From contig NZ_BCWN01000003.1 of the NCBI RefSeq assembly GCF_001592225.1, forward strand, positions 62,001 to 126,000: DNA of 64,000 nucleotides, read 5' to 3'. The translations under genes and the position numbers were made by a program. Below, piece by piece: positions 16,367 through 26,089 of this stretch (position 1 is its first letter; each line of letters opens with the position of its first letter). The notes under the pieces were generated by a model that saw nothing but the letters and a program-made list of their open reading frames with translations, was not told the DNA's origin and made no database searches. The stretch is from Castellaniella caeni NBRC 101664. Its GTDB lineage: Bacteria; Pseudomonadota; Gammaproteobacteria; Burkholderiales; Burkholderiaceae_B.

Positions 16367-17839
16367 TCAGGCGGGTTCGGCTGGGTCGCGCGGCGGCAGG
16401 CGGCCATAGTCATCGTCGTAGCGCACAATGTCGTCCTCGCCCAGGTACTGCCCGTTCTGCACTTCGATGATGACCAGGTCGATGCGCCCCGGGTTGCTCA
16501 GCCGGTGCCTGTCGCCGATGCGGATGAACGTGGACTCGTTGGTGCGCAGCAGGGACGATTCGACGCCATCGGATATCTGCGCCGTGCCGCTGACCACCAC
16601 CCAGTGCTCGCTGCGATGAAAGTGCGACTGCAGCGACAAGGACGCCCCCGGCTTGACCACGATGCGCTTGATCTTGTAGCCGTCGGCCTCGACCAACACG
16701 GTGTAGCGGCCCCAGGGCCGGTTGACCGTGCGGTGGCACAGATAGGCCGGGTGCCCCGCCTGCTTCAGCTGCCCGGCCACCGCCTTGACCTCTTCGCTGC
16801 GCGCCTTGTCCACGATCAGCAGCGCATCGGGCGTGTCGACCACCGCCAGGTCGTGGACGCCGATCATGGCAATCAGCCGATCCGCGCCATCCACGTAGCA
16901 ATCCCGCACGTCGCGCAAGACCGCCTCGCCACTGACCCGGTTGCCCGCGTCATCGGGCGGCGTCAATTCGCTGAGCGACTGCCACGAGCCCACGTCCTTC
17001 CATTGCAGCGCGCAAGGCACCACGACCAGCTGCGACGAATGCTCCATCACTGCTTTGTCGAAGGAAATGTCGGCCACCTCGGCAAAGGCACCGGCGTCGA
17101 GTTCGACGCAGCCGTAGCTGGGCTCCTGGTGATGCGGCGAGCGCCGCCAGGCGGCGCTGACCTGGTCAAGCAGCGCCGGGGCATGCCGGGCCGCCTCTTC
17201 GAGCGCGACGCGCGCCTGCATGCAGAACATGCCCGAGTTCCAGAGAAAGCGCCCACTTGCCAGAAACGCCTGGGCGTCCGGCAAGGCCGGTTTTTCGACG
17301 AAGCGCAGCACCTGGCGGCCCGACCCGTGGAGGACATCTCCCGTCTCGATGTAGCCGTAGCCGGTCTCGGCGCGATCCGGCTTCAGGCCGAAAGCCGCAA
17401 TGTAGCCGCGCGCCGCCAGGCCGCAGGCCTGCGCGGCGGCCTCGTGGAACGCGGGCACGTCGCCCACGACGTGATCCGCCGGCGACACCAGCACGATGGC
17501 CTCGTCTCCCCAGCGGGCCTGCACGCTCAGGGCGCACAGCAGCACGGCGGCGGCCGTGTTGCGCCCGAAAGGCTCGAGAATGAGTTCTATTTTTCGGCCT
17601 AGGCCGTTGACCCCCTGGCAGTCATCCACCACCCGATAGCGCAATTCATGATTGACGACGCTGACGACGGTGTCTTGCAAGGCGCACAGCGGCGCGAGCC
17701 GGGCGAACGTTTTCTGCAGCAGGCTCTGGCCATCGGCCAAACGGATGAAGGGCTTGGGCATCGTTTCGCGCGAGACCGGCCATAAGCGGGTACCCGACCC
17801 ACCCGCCACGATGCAGGGAACCAGCACAGGTGTGGACAT
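16367..17839 (-). CDS. mannose-1-phosphate guanylyltransferase / mannose-6-phosphate isomerase
   Basis: A 490-residue bifunctional enzyme that supplies GDP-mannose. The N-terminal nucleotidyltransferase begins LVPCIVAGGSGTRLWPVSRETMPKPF (GGSGTRLWP signature), with FVEKP in the middle and the typical DVGSW motif. The C-terminal cupin (about 360-480) carries NRPWGRYTVLVEADGYKIKRIVVKPGASLSLQSHFHRSEHWVVVSGTA, with the metal-binding QSHFHRSEHW. The ATG at 17839 was preferred over the adjacent ATG at 17842 because AGAGG is then seven bases upstream. It is monocistronic and divergent from the export gene, with a 180-bp shared promoter region. Confidence 0.95.
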   Translation of the reverse strand: MSTPVLVPCIVAGGSGTRLWPVSRETMPKPFIRLADGQSLLQKTFARLAPLCALQDTVVSVVNHELRYRVVDDCQGVNGLGRKIELILEPFGRNTAAAVLLCALSVQARWGDEAIVLVSPADHVVGDVPAFHEAAAQACGLAARGYIAAFGLKPDRAETGYGYIETGDVLHGSGRQVLRFVEKPALPDAQAFLASGRFLWNSGMFCMQARVALEEAARHAPALLDQVSAAWRRSPHHQEPSYGCVELDAGAFAEVADISFDKAVMEHSSQLVVVPCALQWKDVGSWQSLSELTPPDDAGNRVSGEAVLRDVRDCYVDGADRLIAMIGVHDLAVVDTPDALLIVDKARSEEVKAVAGQLKQAGHPAYLCHRTVNRPWGRYTVLVEADGYKIKRIVVKPGASLSLQSHFHRSEHWVVVSGTAQISDGVESSLLRTNESTFIRIGDRHRLSNPGRIDLVIIEVQNGQYLGEDDIVRYDDDYGRLPPRDPAEPA

Positions 17840-18022
17840 CATCGATCCTCTTGCCAGACAATGAGTTACGCCATGAAGGCGATCGGTACAAAGCAGCAAC
17901 ACGTACGACATCTGCAACCCGGGTCGGGGTCTCGTCACCCGCTGCCTTGGTGACAGCCATAATTGCAAACAATCTGTGGCATGACAATACAATGAAATGC
18001 CTACGCCCCAAGGAGTGATATC

Positions 18023-18889
18023 TTGCACGGACACTCGAAAAAGCGGCTCTCTCTCGTGGCACTCTGGCTGTGCCTCGGCAGCGGCATGGTGGCCGCACAG
18101 ACCCTGCCGCCCACGGCCACCCTCCCCGTCAAGGCCTTGCCGGGCGCCGGCGGGGCCGTCAGCAGCGTCGGGCCCGGCGATGTGCTGCAGATCACCATCT
18201 ACGGCCAGCCCGACCTCAGCTCCCAGGTCACCGTCTCGGCGGATGGCGGTATCACCGTGCCCTTCCTGGGGGTGCTCACAGTCGCGCAAGAATCACCCGG
18301 CGTCATTGCCCGGCGCATCGAGGCGGGGCTGCGCAAGGGCGGGTATCTGTCCGACCCCACTGTGTCAGTCGAAGTGGCGCAGGTCAACAGCCGGGTCGTG
18401 TCGATCCTGGGTGAAGTCCAAAGGCCCGGGCGCTACGCCATCGAAAGCAGGCTGTCCCTGCTCGAACTGCTGGCGCTGGCCGGCGGTCTGAAGAACACCG
18501 CCGACGAACACATCACCGTCATGCACCCCGACGCGCAGGCCAGCGGGCCGCGCGCCGAAACCCGGGTGGTCGTCAGCAGCCGCGCCGCGCCATCGCCCGA
18601 AGCCAGCGCGCTTGCGCTGCACTCGGGCGACATCGTCTACGTGCCCGCGGCCCCGCTGTTCTTCACCTATGGCGAGGTGGGCAAGCCCGGCGCCTATCCG
18701 CTCGAACAGGGCATGAACGTGATGCGCGCCCTGGCGCTGGCCGGGGGGCTGACGCCGCGCGCCGCCGATGGCCGCATCTCGATCCGGCGCACCGACCCCA
18801 AAACCGGCCAGATGGCAAGCACCAAGGCCAAGCTCACCGACGAGATTCACCCAGGGGACGTCATCTACGTGGACGAGCGCTGGTTCTAG
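18023..18889 (+). CDS. polysaccharide export outer-membrane protein (Wza/EpsE family)
   Basis: A 288-residue OPX protein. A signal peptide covers about residues 1-25 (ALWLCLGSGMVAAQ), apparently cleaved by signal peptidase I rather than acylated. The Poly_export domain starts GPGDVLQITIYGQPDLSSQVTVSADGGITVPFLG, followed by two SLBB domains (VSILGEVQRPGRYAIE and FTYGEVGKPGAYPLEQGMNVMRALALAGG). It would form the outer-membrane channel for the exopolysaccharide. The start is TTG at 18023: AAGGAG lies seven bases upstream and no ATG fits, so this start is well supported despite being rare. Confidence 0.93.
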   Translation: MHGHSKKRLSLVALWLCLGSGMVAAQTLPPTATLPVKALPGAGGAVSSVGPGDVLQITIYGQPDLSSQVTVSADGGITVPFLGVLTVAQESPGVIARRIEAGLRKGGYLSDPTVSVEVAQVNSRVVSILGEVQRPGRYAIESRLSLLELLALAGGLKNTADEHITVMHPDAQASGPRAETRVVVSSRAAPSPEASALALHSGDIVYVPAAPLFFTYGEVGKPGAYPLEQGMNVMRALALAGGLTPRAADGRISIRRTDPKTGQMASTKAKLTDEIHPGDVIYVDERWF

Positions 18890-18893
18890 CCAA

Positions 18894-18998
18894 AAGCATT
18901 AGGCCCTACGGCTGACCGGGTAAGTCCTGACAGCCATGAATCCAATTGTATCGGTATCAAAGGGCCTGTAAGTTGAGTCTCAACCATCCCTAATGCTT
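18894..18998 (+). promoter_or_regulatory. structured leader with alternative pairings before the sugar transferase
   Basis: The gap between the export gene and the sugar transferase gene contains AAGCATTAGG (18894-18903) complementary to CCTAATGCTT (18989-18998), AGGCCCT (18901-18907) complementary to AGGGCCT (18961-18967), and a palindrome GTTGAGTCTCAAC (18972-18984). The first two pairings share bases 18901-18903 and cannot both be complete. The region ends just before the ribosome site GAGG at 19005. Confidence 0.4.
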
Positions 18999-19014
18999 CA
19001 GGTTGAGGCGAAAA

Positions 19015-20517
19015 GTGAACAGTACCGTAGAGCAGAAACACCTTGCTTCTGTTGATACGAAACGAGCGCGGCGCAGCCACCCCATGCCTGCGGGCAGCGC
19101 CAGCCTGCAGTTCGAGCGGCTCGGGCGTCACAACCGCAGCTTTCTGATCCTGGCCGGCCTGCTGTCGGGCGTGCTCAACGGCGGGGTCTGCTGGTGGCTG
19201 ATGCGCTCGCACGGCCTCTACGACCCCCTGTATCGCACGGCCATCTCGCTGCTGCTGGGGGGTATCGCCTGCTCGACCTTCTACCATTTCCGTCTGATGA
19301 TCAGCGCCCGCAACCTGACCTGGATGCTCAGCCAGGCCAGCGTCCGGTGGCTGCGCATCCTGATGGTCACACTTCTGCTGTTCTTCCTGTTCCTGTACGA
19401 CGAGACGGGCCCCGCCACCATCCGCCTGATCCTGCTGCAGTGGATCGCCATCGTGTTCCCGGCGCAATGCGCCCTGCTGGCCGTGCTGCGCCTGCTGGTG
19501 CGCTGCGTGAACTACTCGCCCGCGAACCGTCGCAAGGCGGTCTTCATCGGCCTGGGCCCCGAGGCCGCCAAGCTGGCCCGGCGCCTGCTGCGCTCGCGAA
19601 TACTGGGAATCGAGCCCGTCGGCTACTACGCGAACGCCCCCCTCAGCTTCCACCCGGACGACACCCTCAACCAGCTGCGCTACCTGGGCAGCTACAAAGA
19701 GGCGCTGCACACCCCCGACATCCACCAGAACCACCTGGCCTTTCTCGCCATGACGGAAAAGGCCGACAGCCAGGATCTGCACGTCCTCACCGAGCACCTG
19801 TACGACTCGACCAGCGACATCTACTACATCCCCGAGCCCAACGTCTCGGAAGGCTTTGCCGTCTACAGCGTGGACATCGCCGGCGTACCGCTGCTGGCCC
19901 TGCACGAGACGTCGCTGCTGGGTCTGCCGGGATTTCTGAAGCGCGGCATGGACATCGTGCTGGTGAGCCTGGCCCTGGCGCTGCTGTGGCCGGTCATGTT
20001 GCTGGTCGCCCTGGCCATCAAGCTGGACAGCCCCGGCCCCATTCTGTACAGCCAGGAGCGCTATGGCCGCTACGGGCTGCCCATCAAGGTGTACAAGTTT
20101 CGCTCGATGCGCACCGACGCTGCGCAAAACGGCGTCCTGCAGCAGGCCAGCCGGGACGACCACCGCGTGACCCGGGTGGGATACTATCTGCGACGCTTCT
20201 CGCTGGACGAGCTGCCGCAGCTCTTCAACGTGCTGCAGGGCTCGATGAGCCTGGTGGGGCCGCGCCCCCACGCCACGTCGCACAACGAGCTGTACCGGCA
20301 CCAGATCCGCGGCTACATGCTGCGCCACACCGTCAAGCCCGGCATCACCGGCTGGGCGCAGGTCAATGGCTTGCGCGGCGAAACCGACACGCTGGAAAAA
20401 ATGGAACGGCGGGTGGAATTCGACCGCTACTACATCACCTGCTGGTCCTTGTGGCTGGACATGAAAATCTTGTTCAAGACGGTGCTGATCGTGCTGTGGG
20501 ACAAGAACGCCTACTGA
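19015..20517 (+). CDS. undecaprenyl-phosphate hexose-1-phosphate transferase (WcaJ/EpsB type)
   Basis: A 500-residue polyprenyl glycosylphosphotransferase expected to start repeat-unit synthesis by moving a hexose-1-phosphate (probably glucose) to undecaprenyl phosphate. Four N-terminal membrane helices (about residues 40-165) precede a CoA-binding-like Rossmann region (AVFIGLGPEAAKLARRLL). A fifth helix (about 310-335) leads into the catalytic bacterial sugar transferase domain: KRGMDIVLVSLALALLWPVMLLVALAIKLDSPGPILYSQERYG, KFRSMRTDA, RVGYYLRRFSLDELPQLFNVLQGSMSLVGPRPH and KPGITGWAQVNGLRG. The GTG at 19015 with GAGG six bases upstream was chosen over TTG 19003. It converges with epsL with a 4-bp gap. 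Confidence 0.95.
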   Translation: MNSTVEQKHLASVDTKRARRSHPMPAGSASLQFERLGRHNRSFLILAGLLSGVLNGGVCWWLMRSHGLYDPLYRTAISLLLGGIACSTFYHFRLMISARNLTWMLSQASVRWLRILMVTLLLFFLFLYDETGPATIRLILLQWIAIVFPAQCALLAVLRLLVRCVNYSPANRRKAVFIGLGPEAAKLARRLLRSRILGIEPVGYYANAPLSFHPDDTLNQLRYLGSYKEALHTPDIHQNHLAFLAMTEKADSQDLHVLTEHLYDSTSDIYYIPEPNVSEGFAVYSVDIAGVPLLALHETSLLGLPGFLKRGMDIVLVSLALALLWPVMLLVALAIKLDSPGPILYSQERYGRYGLPIKVYKFRSMRTDAAQNGVLQQASRDDHRVTRVGYYLRRFSLDELPQLFNVLQGSMSLVGPRPHATSHNELYRHQIRGYMLRHTVKPGITGWAQVNGLRGETDTLEKMERRVEFDRYYITCWSLWLDMKILFKTVLIVLWDKNAY

Positions 20518-20521
20518 AGCC

Positions 20522-21790
20522 TCAGCGGCACAGGCTGTCTTCCACATAGGACCACTGGCATTTGCGCGGCACCAGCATCTCCCGAACCGCCGCGTTGCCG
20601 CTGTCGAGATACACCACGATGCCCACACGCACCACGTTCTGCCGATAGCGGTTCCAGCGCTCGTCGCTGCGCTCTTGCGAGCGGTAGCCATCCAGCACCA
20701 GGGCCCCGCCCTTCCAGGCCTGCCAGGTGAAACGCATGCCGTACTGCGTGCGCGTGCTGAGCTGATCGGCCTGCCCCGCGATGCGATCCCGCAGGGTTTC
20801 GTACGAGCCCTGCAGCCCCACCGCCGTCTTCGGGCTCATCTGCCAGTTGATGGCGACCCCGCCACCCCGCAGCGTGGAATACAGCGCCGTCGGCTGGTTG
20901 TCGTTGATGTAAGGGTGCTGCCACACGCCCAGGCGCACCTGGGTCTTGGGCGACATCTGCCAATCGGCGCTCAGGTCGGCCGTGAGCAGATGCACGTCGG
21001 ACTGCGTGCCGTCCGGGTACGAGCGGTTCAGCCAGCCCAGGCGGCCCGACAGGGCCGTCTTCACGCTGTAGCGCCAGGTACTTCTGACGAACCACTCGCG
21101 ATCGATGTACTTGTCCGCCAGACCCGCCGTGTCCGGCCCGCCACGCAGGGGAAACGTGCTGCTGGTCTGTTGCAGCCCGCCGCTCAGGGACGATCCCGTG
21201 GGGCTGCGGTATTCGGCCGTGAGTTCGAACCCGCGGTCGTCCTGGTCGAAAATCCGCTGGTTTTCCGTGGCACCGTAGCGGGTGCGCTGCTGAAAGACGC
21301 GAATTTGCGGCAGGGTGAGCGCCTCGCTCACCCGCATGCCCAGGACGCCGTCCAGGCCGCGCGTGGTCACCGTGTCGCCTGCGGGAAAGATGCGGTCGGA
21401 AGTATAGCGCTCGTGCTCGTACTGGTAGCCGATCTGCCCGACGAACAGCCGCCCCGCCCGCCAATGCAGGGTTGAATCGAAGCGGCGCGGTTGGTAGTTC
21501 AGCTGGCTTTGCTGGCCAAAGCGGGCAACCCCCGCCGTGCCCGCGATGTCCAGCCGGGTGTCGTCGGACAGCAGGGGGATGCGGGCGGCCGCGCCCGCGG
21601 TATTGACCCAGAGCGAGCTGCGCCGGACGCCCTGGGTGCCGTCGGACGCCAGCGACGGGTTGCTGTCGGACTGCAGGCTGCTTTGCAGGCGCACGGCGTA
21701 ATCGACCGCGCCCGGAGAAGCCGACTGGGCGGCGCAAGGCAGCAGGCAGGCCACACACACGCCCAGCGTGCCGCGATATCTCGACATCAT
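20522..21790 (-). CDS. epsL: EpsL-type outer-membrane beta-barrel protein
   Basis: A 422-residue protein with a signal peptide (about residues 1-23) and a mature part of alternating amphipathic strands such as DSTLHWRAGRLFVGQIGYQYEHERYTSD, LTAEYRSPTGSSLSGGLQQTSSTF and TWRYSVKTALSGRLGWLNRS, typical of the EpsL family found in betaproteobacterial exopolysaccharide operons. It probably sits in the outer membrane and assists secretion or anchoring of the polymer; the precise role is not established. The ATG at 21790 overlaps the preceding stop as ATGA and has AAGGA at a good distance. It is the last gene of the seven-gene minus-strand unit that begins with the flippase. Confidence 0.85.
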   Translation of the reverse strand: MMSRYRGTLGVCVACLLPCAAQSASPGAVDYAVRLQSSLQSDSNPSLASDGTQGVRRSSLWVNTAGAAARIPLLSDDTRLDIAGTAGVARFGQQSQLNYQPRRFDSTLHWRAGRLFVGQIGYQYEHERYTSDRIFPAGDTVTTRGLDGVLGMRVSEALTLPQIRVFQQRTRYGATENQRIFDQDDRGFELTAEYRSPTGSSLSGGLQQTSSTFPLRGGPDTAGLADKYIDREWFVRSTWRYSVKTALSGRLGWLNRSYPDGTQSDVHLLTADLSADWQMSPKTQVRLGVWQHPYINDNQPTALYSTLRGGGVAINWQMSPKTAVGLQGSYETLRDRIAGQADQLSTRTQYGMRFTWQAWKGGALVLDGYRSQERSDERWNRYRQNVVRVGIVVYLDSGNAAVREMLVPRKCQWSYVEDSLCR

Positions 21791-22620
21791 GCGTCGTCCT
21801 TGTACGTCGTGCGTGCCCGGCGCCACTCGCGCCAGCACAGGATGAGGAAATAAGGGTCGTCCAGCAGATAGCGGCGCCACAAGTGCGACGGGTCGGACAG
21901 CAGGCGCCACAGCCACTCCGCCCCCAGACCCTGCACCCATCGGGGCGCCCGCGCGCGCAGGCCCAGGGCGAATTCCATGGCGGCCCCCACGCACAGCAGC
22001 ACCCCGCCCGGAAACGCAGCCGCATGGCGCAAGGCCCATTGTTCCTGCTTGGGCAGCCCCAGGCAGACGAACACCAGCCGGGGGGCCCGCGCACGGATCC
22101 GGGCGGCCACCCGATCGCCCTCGGCGCCCAGCGGATCGAAACCCATGGAAGGACAGCAGATGTCGATGTCCAGCCCCGGATAGACGGACTGGAACAAGGT
22201 TTGCAGCTGCGCTTCGGCGCCAGGCTGCCCCCCGACCAGCGACACCGGCCAGCGCGCCTGCGCGGCCTGGCGGCACAGGGCCACGAACAGATCGGCACCC
22301 GTGACGCGCTGCGCCAGGGGGCGCCCCAGCAGGCGGCTGGCCCAGACGATGGGCATGCCGTCGGCAAAGATGAAATCGGCACTGGCGTAGCGCGCCTTGA
22401 ACGGCGCGTCGCGTTCGAGCCGGACGACGTGATCGACATTGGGCGTGACCACGATGCGCGCCGGGCCGCCGGTTTCCAGCGCGGCGGCACCCAGCAGCCG
22501 CATGGCTTGATTGAAGTCAGCGGAAAGAATGCGCAGCCCGAACAGGGCCCGCGCCGGGACATCACGAGACGATTCCTGATCCATGGCTGGGGTCATCAGT
22601 GGCGAACGCTGGCGGCTCAT
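21787..22620 (-). CDS. WecG/TagA/CpsF family glycosyltransferase
   Basis: A 277-residue GT26-type transferase. The typical motifs are RIVVTPNVDHVVRLERDAPFKARYASADFIFADGMPIVWASRLLG near the N-terminus, VSLVGGQPGAEAQL, LVFVCLGLPKQEQWALRHAAAFPGGVLLCVGAAMEFALG and RAPRWVQGLGAEWLWRLLSDPSHLWRRYLLDDPYFL at the C-terminus. WecG transfers ManNAcA and TagA ManNAc; the sugar used here cannot be deduced. The protein is membrane-associated through its C-terminal amphipathic helices. Start taken at 22620, but the ATGs at about 22596 or 22581 are possible. It lies between ugd and epsL in one operon. Confidence 0.92.
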   Translation of the reverse strand: MSRQRSPLMTPAMDQESSRDVPARALFGLRILSADFNQAMRLLGAAALETGGPARIVVTPNVDHVVRLERDAPFKARYASADFIFADGMPIVWASRLLGRPLAQRVTGADLFVALCRQAAQARWPVSLVGGQPGAEAQLQTLFQSVYPGLDIDICCPSMGFDPLGAEGDRVAARIRARAPRLVFVCLGLPKQEQWALRHAAAFPGGVLLCVGAAMEFALGLRARAPRWVQGLGAEWLWRLLSDPSHLWRRYLLDDPYFLILCWREWRRARTTYKDDA

Positions 22621-22660
22621 CGTACAGAAGATGTTGCACGCTGTCTAATGTCGTGACGGT

Positions 22661-23827
22661 TCAGTTGGAGCCGAACAGATCGCGTGAATAGATCTTGTGC
22701 GCCTGCGCCCGGATTTCATCGGTGACCCGGTTGGCCACGATGAGTTCGCTGCGAGACAGGAAATCATCCAGGTTGCGCATCACGCGCGAGCCGAAGAAGG
22801 TTTCCTGCGTCAGGGTGGGTTCGTAGACGATGACCTCCAGGCCCTTGCCCTTCAGGCGCTTCATGACGCCCTGGATCGCCGAAGAGCGATAGTTGTCGGA
22901 ACCGCTTTTCATCACCAGACGGTAGATGCCGACCACGCGGGGGTGGCGTGCCAGGATGGATTCGGCGATGAAATCCTTGCGCGTGCGGTTGGCATCCACG
23001 ATGGCCCGGATCAGGTTGTTGGGCACCCGGTCGTAGTTGGCCAGCAGTTGCTTGGTGTCTTTGGGCAGGCAATAGCCGCCATAGCCGAAGGACGGGTTGT
23101 TGTAGTGGTCGCCGATGCGCGGGTCAAGGCTGACGCCCTCGATGATCTGGCGGGAATCCAGGCCATAGGTCTGTGCGTAGGTGTCGAGCTCGTTGAAGTA
23201 CGCGATGCGCATGGCCAGGTACGTATTGGAAAACAGCTTGATCGCCTCGGCTTCGGTGGAATTGGTAAACAGCACCGGCACGTTTTCTTTCAAAGCCCCT
23301 TGCTGCAGCAACGCGGCAAAGCGCCACGCGCTGGCCGAGGTGTCGCCGACGACGATGCGCGAGGGATACAGATTGTCGTACAGGGCATGCCCCTCGCGCA
23401 GGAACTCGGGCGAAAAGAGAATGCGATCCGAGCCCGTCTCGCGCCGCAGGCGGGCGGTGAAACCGACCGGCACGGTGGACTTGATGACGATGCAGGCCGC
23501 CGGATTGAGCGCCTGGACGTCGGCGACGACGGCCTCGACGCTGCGCGTGTCGAAGTGGCTGGTGTGGGGGTCGTAGTTGGTGGGAGTGGCGACGATGACG
23601 AAATCGGCCTGGGCATAGGCGGCCGCCGGATCGAGGGTGGCAGACAGCGCCAGCGGCTTTTCCCGCAGATACGTCGTCAGCTCGGCATCGTCGATGGGGC
23701 ACTGGCGGTCGGTGAGCGCCCGCACCTTGTCGGCATCGACGTCCAGCGCCACCACCTGCTCGTGCTGCGCCAGCAGCACGGCGTTGGACAGCCCCACGTA
23801 GCCTATGCCCACCACCACGATTTTCAT
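22661..23827 (-). CDS. ugd: UDP-glucose 6-dehydrogenase
   Basis: A 388-residue enzyme oxidising UDP-glucose to UDP-glucuronate with two NAD+. The Rossmann motif is [31 protein letters not shown] follows, SPEFLREG binds substrate, and the catalytic Cys253 lies in [11 protein letters not shown]. Its length matches the short E. coli-type enzyme. Its presence in the locus indicates that the polymer, or at least the sugar pool feeding it, includes glucuronic acid. It is separated by 22 bp from the upstream glycosyltransferase gene. Confidence 0.96.
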   Translation of the reverse strand: MKIVVVGIGYVGLSNAVLLAQHEQVVALDVDADKVRALTDRQCPIDDAELTTYLREKPLALSATLDPAAAYAQADFVIVATPTNYDPHTSHFDTRSVEAVVADVQALNPAACIVIKSTVPVGFTARLRRETGSDRILFSPEFLREGHALYDNLYPSRIVVGDTSASAWRFAALLQQGALKENVPVLFTNSTEAEAIKLFSNTYLAMRIAYFNELDTYAQTYGLDSRQIIEGVSLDPRIGDHYNNPSFGYGGYCLPKDTKQLLANYDRVPNNLIRAIVDANRTRKDFIAESILARHPRVVGIYRLVMKSGSDNYRSSAIQGVMKRLKGKGLEVIVYEPTLTQETFFGSRVMRNLDDFLSRSELIVANRVTDEIRAQAHKIYSRDLFGSN

Positions 23828-23849
23828 GATTGTCCTCGCCTCACAAGCG

Positions 23850-24791
23850 CTACCGTTTGTATTCTTGGTAATGAAATCCCATCGCTCCGGTCATTTTTCC
23901 ACACTGCGCGCACGCCAGCCTCAGCCATTTGACCCAAGCCGCACGGCCGAACGGCCAGGACAGCAGCGTCAATATTCCGGCCACGCCCAGCTGCACCAGC
24001 GCGCGCGCCAACAGACAGGCCAACAGCCGCCCGCGGGCCCCGCGCGGCGTCGTCCGCATGGCGACCAGCACGAAAGACTGCCCGCCGCGATAGGCGCGGC
24101 GCAGCAGCCACGGCAGCGCGGCCCGGGCGGGCTCGACTGGCTCGTGCACGACCGCCTCGTCGCACCAGACGAAGCGCACGCCGCCGTCTTGCAGCAGCCG
24201 AGTGAAAAGCAACGTATCTTCGCCGCCCGTCCGGCCGAATCGCGGGTCGAACGGGCCAGGCACGCCCAGCAGCAGCGCGCGCCGTATCAGCACGTTGCCC
24301 GAGCGCACGTCGCCGCGCCCCACCGCGGCCCCGCTTGCCAGGCGCCGCCGCTCAAAAAAGCGTCCGCGCACGATCCAGGGCGCGATCTGCGCGCCATAGA
24401 CCGGCACCACGGGCGCGAACACCGCATCCGCCCGGCAGTGCCGGGCCGTGCGCAACAGCTGTTCGAGCCAGTCCGGCTCGGGCATCTCGTCGTCGTCGAT
24501 GAAGGCCAGCCAGGGGCCCCGGGCCGCGTGAATCGCCGTATTCCTGGCGTGCGAGATATTCGGCTCGGGACAGCCCAGCGCCACCACCGGCACCCGGCCC
24601 TGACTGCGCCAGCGCGCCAGCACGGGCCGGGCCGACTGCCCCGGATCGTTATCCACCACAATGACCTCCAGCACCTGGCCGATGGCGCTTTGCGCCATCA
24701 AGGCCCGCAACAGACCCTGCAGCTGGGCGGGCCGCCGAAAAGTGCAGATGCAGACGCTGACCTCAGCAGGAGGAATGGCTGTGGTGGACAT
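23850..24791 (-). CDS. family 2 glycosyltransferase
   Basis: A 313-residue GT2 (GT-A fold) enzyme. [22 protein letters not shown] opens the domain, VIVVDNDP and [31 protein letters not shown] carry the acidic nucleotide-sugar and metal site (FIDDDE), and [24 protein letters not shown] contains the acceptor-side ED. A C-terminal hydrophobic stretch ([28 protein letters not shown]) may anchor it in the membrane. The ATG at 24791 has a GGGGGG ribosome site and overlaps the preceding gene by 29 bp; the longer frame is rejected. Donor and acceptor sugars are unknown. Confidence 0.9.
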   Translation of the reverse strand: MSTTAIPPAEVSVCICTFRRPAQLQGLLRALMAQSAIGQVLEVIVVDNDPGQSARPVLARWRSQGRVPVVALGCPEPNISHARNTAIHAARGPWLAFIDDDEMPEPDWLEQLLRTARHCRADAVFAPVVPVYGAQIAPWIVRGRFFERRRLASGAAVGRGDVRSGNVLIRRALLLGVPGPFDPRFGRTGGEDTLLFTRLLQDGGVRFVWCDEAVVHEPVEPARAALPWLLRRAYRGGQSFVLVAMRTTPRGARGRLLACLLARALVQLGVAGILTLLSWPFGRAAWVKWLRLACAQCGKMTGAMGFHYQEYKR

Positions 24792-25998
24792 TGCCCCCCC
24801 GGACACGCTTGAGCGACTGGACGCAGCGGCGCAGCAGCGTGATGCGCCGCGCCGCCTCTTTGAACCGCACGCAGGCAAGGTACAAATGGCCGCGCACCGA
24901 GCGGGCGCAGCGCCACTGATATAGCGCCAGGCGATCGGTGGCCCAGGTCTTCTTGTACGCTTCTTCTCCGACCGTCAGGTCGAAGACCTTCAGCGCCGCA
25001 TCGATAGCGTACTGGATCTGGAACTGCACCAGCAGCTCGCCGCAGGAATACTTGCGCCAGCCGCCCGCCGCGAAGCTGGTGAGAATGCCGTAATACCGGC
25101 CCCGGAAGACCAGCCCCCAATGGGCCGCCACCACGTCCCGGTTGACCTGCATGCTGCTCACGGCCACGAAGCCGGTGGGCACGCCGCACCGGGTGACGGC
25201 CTCGTAGAAGCTCAGGTAGGCCTGATCGGCAAACAGGTCATGGCTGCCAGTCTCGCGCCAGCGGCGCGACTTCTGCCGGACGATTTCGGCAAACACCCGG
25301 TGCGACTCTTGCGCATCGTGGACGCGCGGCACACGAAAATCGCCCAGTTCCCGCAGCCGCCGGACCTTGCGCCGGTTCTCCGCCAGCAGCCGCGTCGAGC
25401 GGCCCGCCAGGTAGTCATCGACATCATCGGGCAAATGGATGAGATAGGCGTTTTCCGCGGGCCGCGCGCCGCGCAGCTGCGCCATGGGATTGGCAGACGC
25501 ACCAAAGTGTTCGGGCATGCGCTCGAGCATCACGACGTCCACGCGCCGCAGGCTTGCAAGGCACTCGCGCCACAGGCGCTGGAACCGCGCAGGCCCCAGA
25601 GCCTGCGCCCAGCCCGGAAACAGCAGTGGCGCCCGGTAGTCGGACACCCGCTCGCCCAGATAGGCCAGCACCCGCAGGCCGCGCCGCGGGTAGATGCCCA
25701 AGGGCCACAGGGCACGTGTCGTCCCGTCGTCGTCCAGCAGCTGGATCACGCATAGATCGACACCCTTGGGCCGACCCACGCATTCGTACCAGGCACGGTT
25801 CCAATCCCAGGTTTGAAAGGCATAGCAGTCGGCGCTTGCCTCCAGCGTGCGCCACACCGTCTCCAGGCCCGCCAGCGACCGATGCACCATGATGCTCACC
25901 GAAGGCACGGCGGCGGAGCGCCGCCGGGTCGCGGGCTGCGCGTCGCTGGTACGCCGCCTGGGCTGATGCGAGGTTCTGAAGAGCGAGGCTATGTTCAT
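24763..25998 (-). CDS. FemAB/CelD-like GNAT acyltransferase (paralogue 1)
   Basis: A 411-residue protein of the GNAT-fold Acetyltransf_6 (CelD/BcsL, FemAB-related) type. Characteristic segments are CYAFQTWDWNRAWYECVG, YLGERVSDYRAPLLFPGW, STRLLAENRRKVRRLRELGDFRV, VAAHWGLVFRGRYYGILTSFAAGGWRKYSCGELLVQFQIQYAI and KVFDLTVGEEAYKKTWAT. Such enzymes in polysaccharide loci are thought to transfer acyl or aminoacyl groups to sugars. It is clearly paralogous to the next gene upstream, sharing ANPMAQLRGA/ENPMARLPGA, SRRWRETGS and HWGL-FRGRYY. The ATG at 25998 was chosen over the longer frame starting inside the intergenic space. Confidence 0.85.
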   Translation of the reverse strand: MNIASLFRTSHQPRRRTSDAQPATRRRSAAVPSVSIMVHRSLAGLETVWRTLEASADCYAFQTWDWNRAWYECVGRPKGVDLCVIQLLDDDGTTRALWPLGIYPRRGLRVLAYLGERVSDYRAPLLFPGWAQALGPARFQRLWRECLASLRRVDVVMLERMPEHFGASANPMAQLRGARPAENAYLIHLPDDVDDYLAGRSTRLLAENRRKVRRLRELGDFRVPRVHDAQESHRVFAEIVRQKSRRWRETGSHDLFADQAYLSFYEAVTRCGVPTGFVAVSSMQVNRDVVAAHWGLVFRGRYYGILTSFAAGGWRKYSCGELLVQFQIQYAIDAALKVFDLTVGEEAYKKTWATDRLALYQWRCARSVRGHLYLACVRFKEAARRITLLRRCVQSLKRVRGGNVHHSHSSC

Positions 25999-26089
25999 GG
26001 GCAATTGATCCTGTTGGACAAACGACACACTCGTTACGGGCCGTGCGCGGCGACGGCCCGGACATCCGCCCCAAGGGGCGTCGTTCACG

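Noticed and set aside
18886-20691. 601-codon minus-strand frame opposite the sugar transferase
   Set aside because: Shadow frame; the plus-strand gene has unmistakable sugar transferase motifs.
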